Shown: one piece after another, positions 18,152 to 26,600 of the stretch
Layout: each line of letters opens with the position of its first letter
Numbering within the stretch: the first letter of the stretch is position 1
DNA from: JAMZMI01 sp039944535
GTDB lineage: Bacteria; Bacteroidota; Bacteroidia; Cytophagales; Cyclobacteriaceae
Direction: 5' to 3'
Length of the DNA: 64,000 nucleotides
NCBI GenBank assembly: GCA_039944535.1
Contig: JBDUYP010000013.1
Coordinates: forward strand, 1 to 64,000
Notes under the pieces: model-generated
Database searches by the model: none
What the model saw: the letters and a program-made list of their open reading frames with translations, nothing else
Told to the model about the DNA's origin: nothing
Made by a program: the position numbers and the translations under genes

Positions 18152-18171
18152 GATTTCATCAGCTTCTGATC
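18152..18171. repeat. 20-bp hairpin repeat, copy 2
   Basis: Identical to 15820-15839. It overlaps the last codons and stop of the ABC permease gene, so the other copy may derive from this gene end or both may be a small repeat. Confidence 0.7.
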
Positions 18172-19136
18172 TCTCTCCGCATAAACTTATAGTAAGCTAT
18201 GGCAAAGCATACCACCGTAGCGGCAATCAGTCCGCTCACCTGCGGCCATACGATCATCAGGCTTTCCTTCAATGGCAGTTGAGAGGGGATAGCTCCAGCC
18301 ATTTGATCCATGGTCACCGGCCCCAAACTGCGAATAGAAGGCATCAGCAAGGCGGTAGTGGCATCTGAGTACAGCTGGCTGGGAGCCAGTCGCATCAGGC
18401 TAAAGATCAGGTCATAAAATTGGAGCAATTCTGACTGAGATCCGGAATCGGGCATGACTGCCTTGATCACCAGGTTGATGATAATCTCATAAAACACCGT
18501 GAAAAAGATCCAAATACCGATGGCCGTCAGGGCAGACGTGGCGGGTTGTCTAAACGCAATAGAAAGCAGAATAGAAACGGCAAGCCAAAACCCGATGTAG
18601 CAAACGCTAACCACCGTATGACTTAAGATTCTCAGTAATTCTTCGGCTTCTATGAGCACACCGGTGAGGATGATGCCTGAGCCGATCATCAGAAGCGTGA
18701 GGGTCAGCAATAGCGCCCCAATCAGGAGCAGCACACTCACGAATTTTGACAACAGCAGATTGTCCCGGTAAACAGGCTGTGCCATGATGCGGTTGAGTGT
18801 GCCGTTTTGTTTTTCGGCATTGATAGCATCAAAACCCATACTGATCCCCAAAAGAGGCCCCAGGAAGCTAAGAAACACATGAAAGGGAGGCAGACTCCCT
18901 GCCGTGGATGTGAGTATCTTAAGATACAAAAACAGCGAATCTGGGTCTTTGACCGAAGACACTATGGACCGCAGGTTACTCATCGAAACGAGCATGGAAC
19001 CCCAAAAAGTGAGGATTACCAGTATCAGCAAAATGATAAATTTCCAGCTTCGGATTTGGCCGGCTATTTCTTTTCTTACCATTACCCAAAAGGGGTTTGA
19101 GGCGGGTATGGTAGGAGCGTTGATTAGATTTTCCAT
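18159..19136 (-). CDS. ABC-2 type transporter permease
   Basis: 325 residues with about six transmembrane helices in the ABC-2/NosY-like pattern. There is a cytoplasmic N-terminus (FWVMVRKEIAGQIRSWKF), helix 1, a long extracellular loop, then the FLGPLLGISMGFDAINAEKQNGTL-type region, of which DAINAEKQNGTL is the coupling segment. It is the membrane partner of the ATPase encoded 17 bases upstream. Its last codons carry a 20-bp hairpin sequence also found at 15820. It is the last gene of the NEW3-ATPase-permease operon. The substrate is unknown. Confidence 0.9.
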   Translation of the reverse strand: MENLINAPTIPASNPFWVMVRKEIAGQIRSWKFIILLILVILTFWGSMLVSMSNLRSIVSSVKDPDSLFLYLKILTSTAGSLPPFHVFLSFLGPLLGISMGFDAINAEKQNGTLNRIMAQPVYRDNLLLSKFVSVLLLIGALLLTLTLLMIGSGIILTGVLIEAEELLRILSHTVVSVCYIGFWLAVSILLSIAFRQPATSALTAIGIWIFFTVFYEIIINLVIKAVMPDSGSQSELLQFYDLIFSLMRLAPSQLYSDATTALLMPSIRSLGPVTMDQMAGAIPSQLPLKESLMIVWPQVSGLIAATVVCFAIAYYKFMRREIRS

Positions 19137-19153
19137 ATTTCCTTTTCTCTTTA

Positions 19154-20092
19154 TTAAAAATATGACTGATAGATATCCTCCAGGTGATACCCTTTCTTTT
19201 GCACCCCAGTGACATCATATCCCTCCCTTGCGAAAAACCGAACAAGGTCAGGGGTAATATCTTTACTCAGGGAGATATCCAGGGTTTGGCCATTCACAGC
19301 CACGTTTTCGACAGCCTCCATGTCGAGGACTTTCTCCTCATCTTTCCATGGATTGGGCAAAGTATGTTGCAAAGTCACTTGTACCTGAAAATGGTTGTCC
19401 GTTTGCAGATGTCGGGCCAGAGATTCCAGATCACCTTCGGCCATCAGTTTGCCTTTTACAAATATGCCCATGCGGTCACAAACCTGCTGTACCTGCTCTA
19501 GGTGATGCGACGAGAGGAGGACAGTGAGTCCCTTTTCTCTGCTCATTTTTAGGATCAGATCCAGAAATTCCTTCACCCCAATGGGATCTATACCCAGGGT
19601 CGGTTCATCCAGAATGATCACTTCCGGCTGCTTGATGAGTACCTCGGCCAGCCCCAGTCGCTGCTTCGTACCGCGCGAAAACGTGGAGGTTCTTTTGTGG
19701 ATGACCTGTTCGTCCAGCCCCACAGACCTGATGCACTCCAGGCAGAGCTGCTCCAGCTGGTGTTTAGGGATTCCATTGAGTTCACCTATGTACATGAGGT
19801 TTTGCCAGGCGGTCATGTCATCATAGAACCCCAGACTGTCAGGCATATAACCTACCTTCTTTTTGACGGCAATGGGATCATTTGTGGAGTTGTGTCTGCA
19901 CACCCGGACTTCACCCGCGTCAGGTTCGGTCAGCCCCAGCAGCATCAGTATGGTGGTGGTTTTACCCGCACCATTTGGCCCCAGCAGCCCAAAGATTTCA
20001 CCTTTGCGAATGTTGAGGTTCAAACAATCCACAGCCTTTAACGAGCCATAACTTTTGGAGAGGTTCGTCAATTGTATTATTGCTTCACTCAT
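19154..20092 (-). CDS. ABC transporter ATP-binding protein
   Basis: 312 residues with all ABC ATPase motifs. Walker A is GPNGAGKTT, the Q-loop region GYMPDSLGFYDDM, the signature variant FSRGTKQRLGLAE, Walker B VIILDEPTLGID and the H-loop LLSSHHLEQV. The C-terminal ~90 residues are the extension typical of ABC-2 exporters. It energises the permease encoded just downstream; eight bases separate it from the upstream NEW3-domain gene. The trio resembles export or maturation ABC systems in which an exported NEW3 protein assists, but no cargo can be named. Confidence 0.95.
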   Translation of the reverse strand: MSEAIIQLTNLSKSYGSLKAVDCLNLNIRKGEIFGLLGPNGAGKTTTILMLLGLTEPDAGEVRVCRHNSTNDPIAVKKKVGYMPDSLGFYDDMTAWQNLMYIGELNGIPKHQLEQLCLECIRSVGLDEQVIHKRTSTFSRGTKQRLGLAEVLIKQPEVIILDEPTLGIDPIGVKEFLDLILKMSREKGLTVLLSSHHLEQVQQVCDRMGIFVKGKLMAEGDLESLARHLQTDNHFQVQVTLQHTLPNPWKDEEKVLDMEAVENVAVNGQTLDISLSKDITPDLVRFFAREGYDVTGVQKKGYHLEDIYQSYF

Positions 20093-20100
20093 GGCGCTAA

Positions 20101-20952
20101 CTATCTTCTGCCAAACTTGCGAATAAGTAAAACGACAATGCCTATGGCAATGACAATGACCAGAATGCCTATCCAGCCGGCCAGTACGGAGGTTTGTACC
20201 GTAGTGCGATAATCTACACTGCTTTTAGCATCAGTGTTTTTTACGGTCAGGTTTGCGATATAGTCGCCCGGCAGTGTTTTATCAGGGATGCTCAGCGTAA
20301 CTGTAGCGTCGTAGGATTTGCCTGGCTCCAATAGGTCTATGGAACTGGGAGAGAAGGTCGCTTCCCATTTTGAAGGCGTGCGCGAAGACAGATTGAGATT
20401 ACTCAGGGGCAGGGTGCCTGTGTTTTTGATCTTCAGGGCAATCTCTTTTTTCTTGCCTTCGGTCACCTTGCCACTCAGGAGACCAGTAGGGGTGGTCAGC
20501 TGTACATCGTAGGACCCGCTGACTACCGCTTCTAATACAAAACTTAAAGTGTCATATCCTGAAGAGGCTGTTATGGGTATTTCATATTTGGAAGGCTCGC
20601 ATTCGTGAGCAGGCTTTAGTTCCACACTGATGCTTTCGGTCTTTTTGGCCTCCACATTGATGGAAGTAATGTTGCTTCCACGGCTCTTGAATGATATTCT
20701 CCAGCCATCCGGAATGTCAGCTTTAAGCTGATACATGCGCGCTTCTTTTGTGTTGTTTTTCAGCGTTGTGCTGTACCTGAAGGTCTCCTTTACCGTGTTT
20801 TCAATATTGTAAAGGTTGGCAGTAAAAGTGGCGTCAGGTTGACTTTGGGACAAACCTCTCAGTGGGATGGAGAGGGTGATGATTAGCAAAAAGCTAAAGA
20901 ATGAAAACTCAACTTTCTTGAGTTGCTTGGAAATAGATTTTATCTCTAACAT
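20101..20952 (-). CDS. Membrane-anchored NEW3-domain protein
   Basis: 283 residues. An N-terminal hydrophobic signal (FSFFSFLLIITLSIPLRG), two Ig-like beta domains and a C-terminal transmembrane helix (GWIGILVIVIAIGIVVLLI) with basic end RKFGRR are visible. The beta domains show NEW3 (alpha-galactosidase-associated) features, such as IKNTGTLPLSNLNLSSRTPS and WEATFSPSSIDLLEPG. The protein should be exposed on the periplasmic side. It is the first gene of the operon with the ABC ATPase and permease, so it is probably an accessory subunit. A 10-bp-phased TTAAC array lies ~125-160 bases upstream of its start. Confidence 0.8.
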   Translation of the reverse strand: MLEIKSISKQLKKVEFSFFSFLLIITLSIPLRGLSQSQPDATFTANLYNIENTVKETFRYSTTLKNNTKEARMYQLKADIPDGWRISFKSRGSNITSINVEAKKTESISVELKPAHECEPSKYEIPITASSGYDTLSFVLEAVVSGSYDVQLTTPTGLLSGKVTEGKKKEIALKIKNTGTLPLSNLNLSSRTPSKWEATFSPSSIDLLEPGKSYDATVTLSIPDKTLPGDYIANLTVKNTDAKSSVDYRTTVQTSVLAGWIGILVIVIAIGIVVLLIRKFGRR

Positions 20953-21076
20953 AAAAATCGAATTAAAAGGTTATCTATCAATTAACATTTTTATCCGCCC
21001 TTACATGTTCGGGGAAAACCAGATCTGGCCGCAATTTATTTTGAGGAGCAAAAATTTCATAGCAGGGAAACAGCCT

Positions 21077-21112
21077 CTTAACAAATGTTAACACCCGTTA
21101 ACGCTTGTTAAC
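21077..21112. promoter_or_regulatory. Four TTAAC boxes at exact 10-bp spacing
   Basis: TTAAC begins at 21078, 21088, 21098 and 21108; the last three are the palindrome GTTAAC. A fifth GTTAAC lies at 21190. The spacing equals about one helical turn, so all boxes face the same side of the DNA. It is upstream of the NEW3-ABC operon and a candidate operator. Confidence 0.45.
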
Positions 21113-21218
21113 AAGATGTGTAATTCCTTCTTCAAGACCCCTCGCAAGTGGTGCGCTCTGTCCACTTCGTCACTCCCTGAATTGCTTACGTTAACAAGAA
21201 TCTCGAGTACGATCAAAG

Positions 21219-21367
21219 TGCAATTCTAGGGGAGTCTCATGGTGAACATGTACTACCACCAAGCTGATTGCCCTAGAATTACATTTTATTCACTTACAAG
21301 GTTATTATGCAGGCATGTAATTCAGGCAATGACGGCTTGGTGTGCACGGTTTGCAATTCTAGGGGAG
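21219..21367. repeat. Direct and inverted copies of a 16-bp repeat
   Basis: tgcaattctaggggag at 21219-21234 and again at 21352-21367, with a 12/13 inverted match at 21271-21283 between them. No coding potential. Confidence 0.6.
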
Positions 21368-21517
21368 GCTCTTCCAATCTGGTTGCTTGACGGTCTTATG
21401 CTTCGACAGCTCGGGGACGCCTAGTCACCATGACAGCCAATTCGTGTGCAGCCTTTCAGTCAATGACGTTTGTTGGGAATGGTTCGGCCGGTCAGGCAAT
21501 GACACCAACTCGAAGTT

Positions 21518-22876
21518 CTATTTCCCGATACAAAACTTGGAGAATATGTTTTCGAGCAGATCATCTGTGGTGATCTCGCCCGTAATCAGACCGAGGTGGT
21601 GGAGAGAGTTGCGGATGTCCATGGCCACAAAATCGTTCGTTACCTCATTGTCAATACCAGCCAGGACGTCATCCAGGGCTTTGTTTGTTTCTACCAGGCT
21701 TTCGTAGTGTCGAAGGTTGGTCACCACGGTATTTCCGGTCTTGAAGCTGTCTAAAGACACAAGTGTTTTGAGTGCTTCTTTCAGGTTTTCGAGGTTTTCT
21801 TTTTGACTCGCTGAGATCAGAATAGACGATTCAGCATCCATAAGATCCTTCAGTGCTTTTTGCGCCCCATCCATTTTGTTTCCCACCAGCAGGTAGGGGA
21901 CGTTCAGCTCTTTGAGGTATGCGACCTGTCGTTTCAGCTCCTCGGGAGTATCATTGATCAGATCAATCAGGTAAATGATCACTGAAGCTTCCTTCATCTT
22001 GGCGTAGGTACGCTCTACACCTATGGCTTCTACTTTGTCTGCCGTAGTTCGGATGCCTGCTGTGTCGGTAAACCGAAAAGCAATGCCGTCAACATTGATC
22101 ACATCTTCTATCACATCCCGGGTTGTGCCGGGTATATCTGAGACAATGGCTTTTTCTTCGTTGAGCAGTGCGTTGAGCAAAGTTGATTTACCTGCGTTTG
22201 GTTTTCCCGCAATGACGGTGGGTATTCCATTTTTGATCGCATTGCCCAGTGTAAAGCTTTCAGTTAGCTTGATGATCACCTTTTTGAGCTCATGAATCAG
22301 TTTTTTCAGATCATCCCGGCTGGCAAACTCCACATCTTCTTCCGCAAAGTCCAGCTCCAGCTCAATCATACTGGCAAAATGTACCAGTTTTTCTCTGAGA
22401 TGTTTGATTTCCAAACTAAAACCCCCGCGCATCTGATTCATGGCGGCATCATGCATAGACTCGTTTTCTGCGGCAATCAAGTCCGCAACCGCTTCGGCCT
22501 GAGCCAGGTCAAACCGCCCGTTGATAAAAGCTCTTTGTGTAAATTCTCCCGCTTTGGCCAGCTTGCACCCTTGTTTCAGAAGTAGCTTTATTAGCTGCTG
22601 TATGATATAGTTGCTCCCATGACAACTGATCTCGATTACATCCTCCTTGGTAAACGAATTTGGAGCTTTGAAGAGAGATAGTAGCACTTCGTCGATGATG
22701 GCGTCACCATCCCTTATAGTACCGAAATGGATGGTGTGGGAGGGTTTCGTGGTAATGTCTTTCCCTTTGAAAATACCATTTACTATGGCAAAAGTATCTG
22801 GTCCGGATACCCGAATGACCCCAATGGCTCCAACGCCGGGAGGAGTAGCTAGCGCAACTATCGTCTCAAACTTCAT
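21518..22876 (-). CDS. mnmE: tRNA modification GTPase MnmE
   Basis: 452 residues, the usual length. The N-terminal tetrahydrofolate-binding domain begins ETIVALATPPGVGAIGVIRVSG. The helical domain holds an embedded G domain: G1 GKPNAGKSTLLN, G2 TTRD, G3 DTAG, G4 NKMD. The C-terminal FCIGK bears the conserved Cys. With MnmG it makes the aminomethyl/carboxymethylaminomethyl group on wobble uridine 34 of certain tRNAs. It is monocistronic here. Its last ~143 coding bases minus the FCIGK end are duplicated in decayed form at 15665-15808, so its 3' end may have been a recombination site. Confidence 0.98.
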   Translation of the reverse strand: MKFETIVALATPPGVGAIGVIRVSGPDTFAIVNGIFKGKDITTKPSHTIHFGTIRDGDAIIDEVLLSLFKAPNSFTKEDVIEISCHGSNYIIQQLIKLLLKQGCKLAKAGEFTQRAFINGRFDLAQAEAVADLIAAENESMHDAAMNQMRGGFSLEIKHLREKLVHFASMIELELDFAEEDVEFASRDDLKKLIHELKKVIIKLTESFTLGNAIKNGIPTVIAGKPNAGKSTLLNALLNEEKAIVSDIPGTTRDVIEDVINVDGIAFRFTDTAGIRTTADKVEAIGVERTYAKMKEASVIIYLIDLINDTPEELKRQVAYLKELNVPYLLVGNKMDGAQKALKDLMDAESSILISASQKENLENLKEALKTLVSLDSFKTGNTVVTNLRHYESLVETNKALDDVLAGIDNEVTNDFVAMDIRNSLHHLGLITGEITTDDLLENIFSKFCIGK

Positions 22877-22949
22877 GATGCAAAATTACCATGAAGGATT
22901 GGGAATAATATGTTTTGATTATTTCAATTGAAAGAGAAGGTAGTGTCAA

Positions 22950-22978
22950 TTGAATTTGAATTTGGAATATTAGATTTG
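22950..22978 (+). promoter_or_regulatory. Bacteroidota-type promoter
   Basis: TTG at 22950-22952, an 18-base spacer, then TAGATTTG at 22971-22978 (TAnnTTTG). It lies 30 bases before the ATG at 23009 and supports that start rather than an upstream one. Confidence 0.6.
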
Positions 22979-23008
22979 CGACTTCATATACACAAAACCA
23001 GATACGAC

Positions 23009-23446
23009 ATGAAAAGAATTATTTTATTATTTGCACTATTCGCAGGCATTGGCAGTATAGCACAAGCTCAAGAGTTGGGTGTGCGTTTTGGAGACGTTAC
23101 AGGTGGCAATGTCGCCGTGGATGCGCTGTTCTCTACAAGCAAGTTTAGCATGTTGCACACGGATGTTTCATTCGGCAACAATGGAATAGGGGTGGATGCA
23201 TTGTGGGACTTTATCTACAAACCTTTGGGTGATATTCCGATGAACTGGTATGCAGGTGTGGGGCCAACAGTTTTTCTTGGCAACACTGTATTATTAGCAG
23301 GCTCGGCAGAGTTGGGTCTTTCTTACAAAATCGACGATGTGCCTATTTCTATCAGTGCGGACTGGCGACCTACGCTTGTGTTGATAGAAACCACAGATTT
23401 GTACTTCGGATCCTTTGGAGTCAATGTGAGGTATGTGTTTCAGTAA
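23009..23446 (+). CDS. Small outer-membrane-beta-type protein
   Basis: 145 residues from the ATG at 23009. An upstream in-frame start at 22928 would lie before the promoter, so it is rejected. The signal peptide MKRIILLFALFAGIGSIAQAQ is followed by alternating strands (VGPTVFLGNTVLLAGSAELG, ISISADWRPTLVLI). The protein ends in VRYVFQ, aromatic as in small beta-barrels. No named family is recognised with certainty; hydrophobic lipid A acylation or OmpW-like small barrels are possible comparisons. It is a single gene with its own promoter and terminator. Confidence 0.75.
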   Translation: MKRIILLFALFAGIGSIAQAQELGVRFGDVTGGNVAVDALFSTSKFSMLHTDVSFGNNGIGVDALWDFIYKPLGDIPMNWYAGVGPTVFLGNTVLLAGSAELGLSYKIDDVPISISADWRPTLVLIETTDLYFGSFGVNVRYVFQ

Positions 23447-23474
23447 GCGAGACTGAATTTCAAAGCTTTGAAGA

Positions 23475-23499
23475 TGCCCCTTTCTGGGGCATTTTTTTT
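23475..23499 (+). terminator. Intrinsic terminator
   Basis: TGCCCC, a short loop, GGGGCA, then eight T residues; 28 bases after the stop of the small outer-membrane-type gene. Confidence 0.85.
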
Positions 23500-23687
23500 G
23501 ATGGATCTCGAATAATTCCATTCGCAAAGAAATGCTGCTGTTCGTAAAGAAGAATTGCTTCTTATAAACCATGCCAAGGATTAGCTCAGTTATTCAGCCA
23601 AATTCATATTCTAATAAGTGGTCTTTGTTTCCTTTTGACTAAAACGAAGGTACTAGGCCTCCTAACTTAAAAATCTGACTGAATAAC

Positions 23688-26600
23688 ATGAAAAACATCT
23701 CTAAAATACTCTTTGCAGGCATTTGTCTGATTACATCCATTTTGACCCATGCTCAAAAATGGGATGATGGATTTACAACAGGCTCTGGTATCGCTCTCAG
23801 GGACATGATTGAAATCAATGGTGACTTTTATGTAGCCGGGAGATATTCCTCATCCATGCAAACGTGCATTGCCAAATGGGACGGTTCAGCATGGTCCGCT
23901 GTGGGGTCTGGGTTTGTGGAATCTACCGATACCCAGTACGGTATTTACGCATTAGCGGAATTAAATGGCGACCTATACGCCGGAGGATTTTTTACAATAG
24001 ATATTGGAGGAACCAATTATCATGGCCTGGCCAAATGGACAGGTTCTGCTTGGGAAGCAGTTCCTGACTTTCCGAATACCACAATACAAAACAGAGTGTA
24101 TGACCTTGAGGTTTTCAATGGTAATGTCATGATTGGTGGTAAGTTTAGTGGACTTTTCGGTGGAGCGAATACCATAGAAAACATTATTGGGTATAATGGC
24201 ACGAATTGGGTGCCGTTTGATCAAGGCGTTTGGCAAGGTGAAGTTTTGGCAATGGCGGTTCACGATGGCGAGTTCTATGCCGGTGGTAAATTCACTCAGG
24301 ACAGAGCCACAAATGCTTTTGTTGATAATTTTGTGAAATGGGACGGTACCAATAGTGTATGGGTAAATATTGGAGCATTTGCCACTCTTTACACCAATAG
24401 CGGATATATTGACAAAATTAAATCCTACGGGAGTCATTTATATGTATATAGTATTAGGGATGATATTTTTAACAGTTTCCCTCAATTGCTTAGGTGGGAT
24501 CTGGCAGTCGAAATAACAAACATAAATACTGTGTCTGTGACACCAGAATATTCACGAGTGGCGCAGGTTTATGATATGATAGTTTATGATGGAAATCTTG
24601 TAGTTTCCGGAAACTATCTTGATTCACAAGTTTTTGGAAATTCATCACCAATTCAGATTGAGAGCTACGACGGAACTACCTGGAACAAGCAACTGCCTGC
24701 TGGTGCCTCTGCACAAGTTCTTGGAATTTTCGATGGAAAGCTGACCAATGGATCAAAGGTGTTGAATGATCCAAGCGCTACTATTGTAGTGGATAAGTCG
24801 GTGCTATGTGAAGGTGAATCAGTAACATATAGCTTTGATGAGGTTTCTAGCAATACCATTACTTCAGTAAATTGGACATTTGAGGGTGGCGATCCGGCAA
24901 CCTCTACCGATTTAGCACCAGTAGTAACCTATTCTACGGGCGGAACATTCGGTGCTACCATTGAGGTGACCTCCACCGATGGCACCAATACCATCTTTAA
25001 AAACAATATGGTAGAAGTAAACAATGATCTGGCCATTACAACTCAACCAGCGGCGGTTGCTATTTGTGATGATGAGAATGCAACCTTTATGGTTATAGCA
25101 TCGGGAAGTGGAGTGCCTATAACCTATCAATGGCAAATGGACGATGGTACTGGATATACGGATCTTGGGGATGGAGCGATAGATGGAGGAAGTTCGGTGA
25201 GTGGTTCTACAACCGCGACATTGAATGTTAACAGAAACGACTTATCGCAGAATTCTTTAAATGGTAACAAGTTTCGATGTGTTCTTTCTAAATGCTCGGA
25301 TGTTACCTCTGATGAAGCAATTCTTACGGTTATCAAAGCACCGGTCATCGTGGAGGCACCAGCGCATACAGGAGTATGCCAAACTGGAGATCCATCATTT
25401 TCTGTGTTGGCGACCTCCGATGGGACGCTTAGTTACCAGTGGCAATACAGGTTTGCCGGATCAAATACCTTTACGAATTTGACGGAGGCTGGAGTTTATT
25501 CTGGCGTCACATCAGCAACACTAACATTAACAGGGGCGGATAATACGCTGGCAGAATTATTCGAATCTGACAATAGTGATGGAATTACTCGGGCAGATTT
25601 CCAATGTGTGGTAACAGCGGATGGTTGTTCTGTAAACAGTGGTGTCGCTCTGCTCTACGTTTATGAGCCGCCCACTGTCAATGCTGATCCGGAGGATGTT
25701 ACCCTTTGCAATTCTGGATCAGGGGTTACTACTTCTTTTTCCGTAACCGCATCCACAAATAATCTGGGGCTCAAATATCAATGGCAGGTAGATAAAGGAG
25801 CCGGTTTTATAAATATTGCTGATGATAACAGCTACACTGGCTCCAACACGAAGAAACTTGATATAACCGGAGGATCGTCAACACTGGACGGTTATCAATA
25901 TCGCTGTGAGGTAGGAGGGTGTGCTTCTCCGGTATATTCAGCTGCCGCAACGCTAACCATTGATGATGCACCTGTTATTACCAGTCAACCGACTATAACG
26001 AGTATTTGTGATGGGAGCGATACTGAATTTAGTATGACCGCAACAGGAAAAAATTTAATCTATCAGTGGCAGGAACGAATTACGAATACATTTGTAGATA
26101 TCACCAATGACAACACCTATTTTGTTTCGGATGGTACCTTGCAGATATCTGGTGCAACAACATCCATGCATAACCGTGCATATCGCTGCACTATTACGAG
26201 TGGAACTTGTTCAATAAATTCCAGTCAAGCAATGTTGAGGGTTTACTCGCCACCATCCTTCTCTGGTACTTTGCAGGATCGCACAACATGTGATGGTGGA
26301 GATGCAGTAACATTTGGAAAATCCGCCCAAAATTTCAATGGGGCTGTCCACACTTATCAATGGCAGGAAGCATTTGCCGGCTCAGACATATTTGCCGATA
26401 TCTCGGACGACACCAAATTCAGCGGTATCAACGGAACCAGCTTGTCGGTTTTGACTCCAACCTTATCGATGAGTGGAAACCGGTACAGACTGAAAGTAGA
26501 TGGGTGTGTGACGGATGTAGTCTCTGATGACGCACTCCTTACCGTAAAACGTCAACCGGTGGTTACCGTTTCTCCCGATCCCGTAACCGTTTGTTTTGGT

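Larger units (their letters stand above)
20953..21517. other. 565-bp repeat-rich spacer between NEW3 operon and mnmE
   Basis: No ORF is supported. It holds a phased TTAAC array (21077-21112), direct and inverted copies of tgcaattctaggggag, and an 11-base repeat caggcaatgac at 21323 and 21493. The stretches around 21145-21180 and 21400-21420 look like worn dispersed repeats. Confidence 0.6.

Noticed and set aside
15638..21517. Active integrative element
   Set aside because: No integrase, transposase or clear short att core is seen; the mnmE copy has about 13% differences, so at most an old remnant.
22928..23008. Upstream start for the small outer-membrane-type protein
   Set aside because: It would begin before the promoter and bury the signal peptide 27 residues inside.
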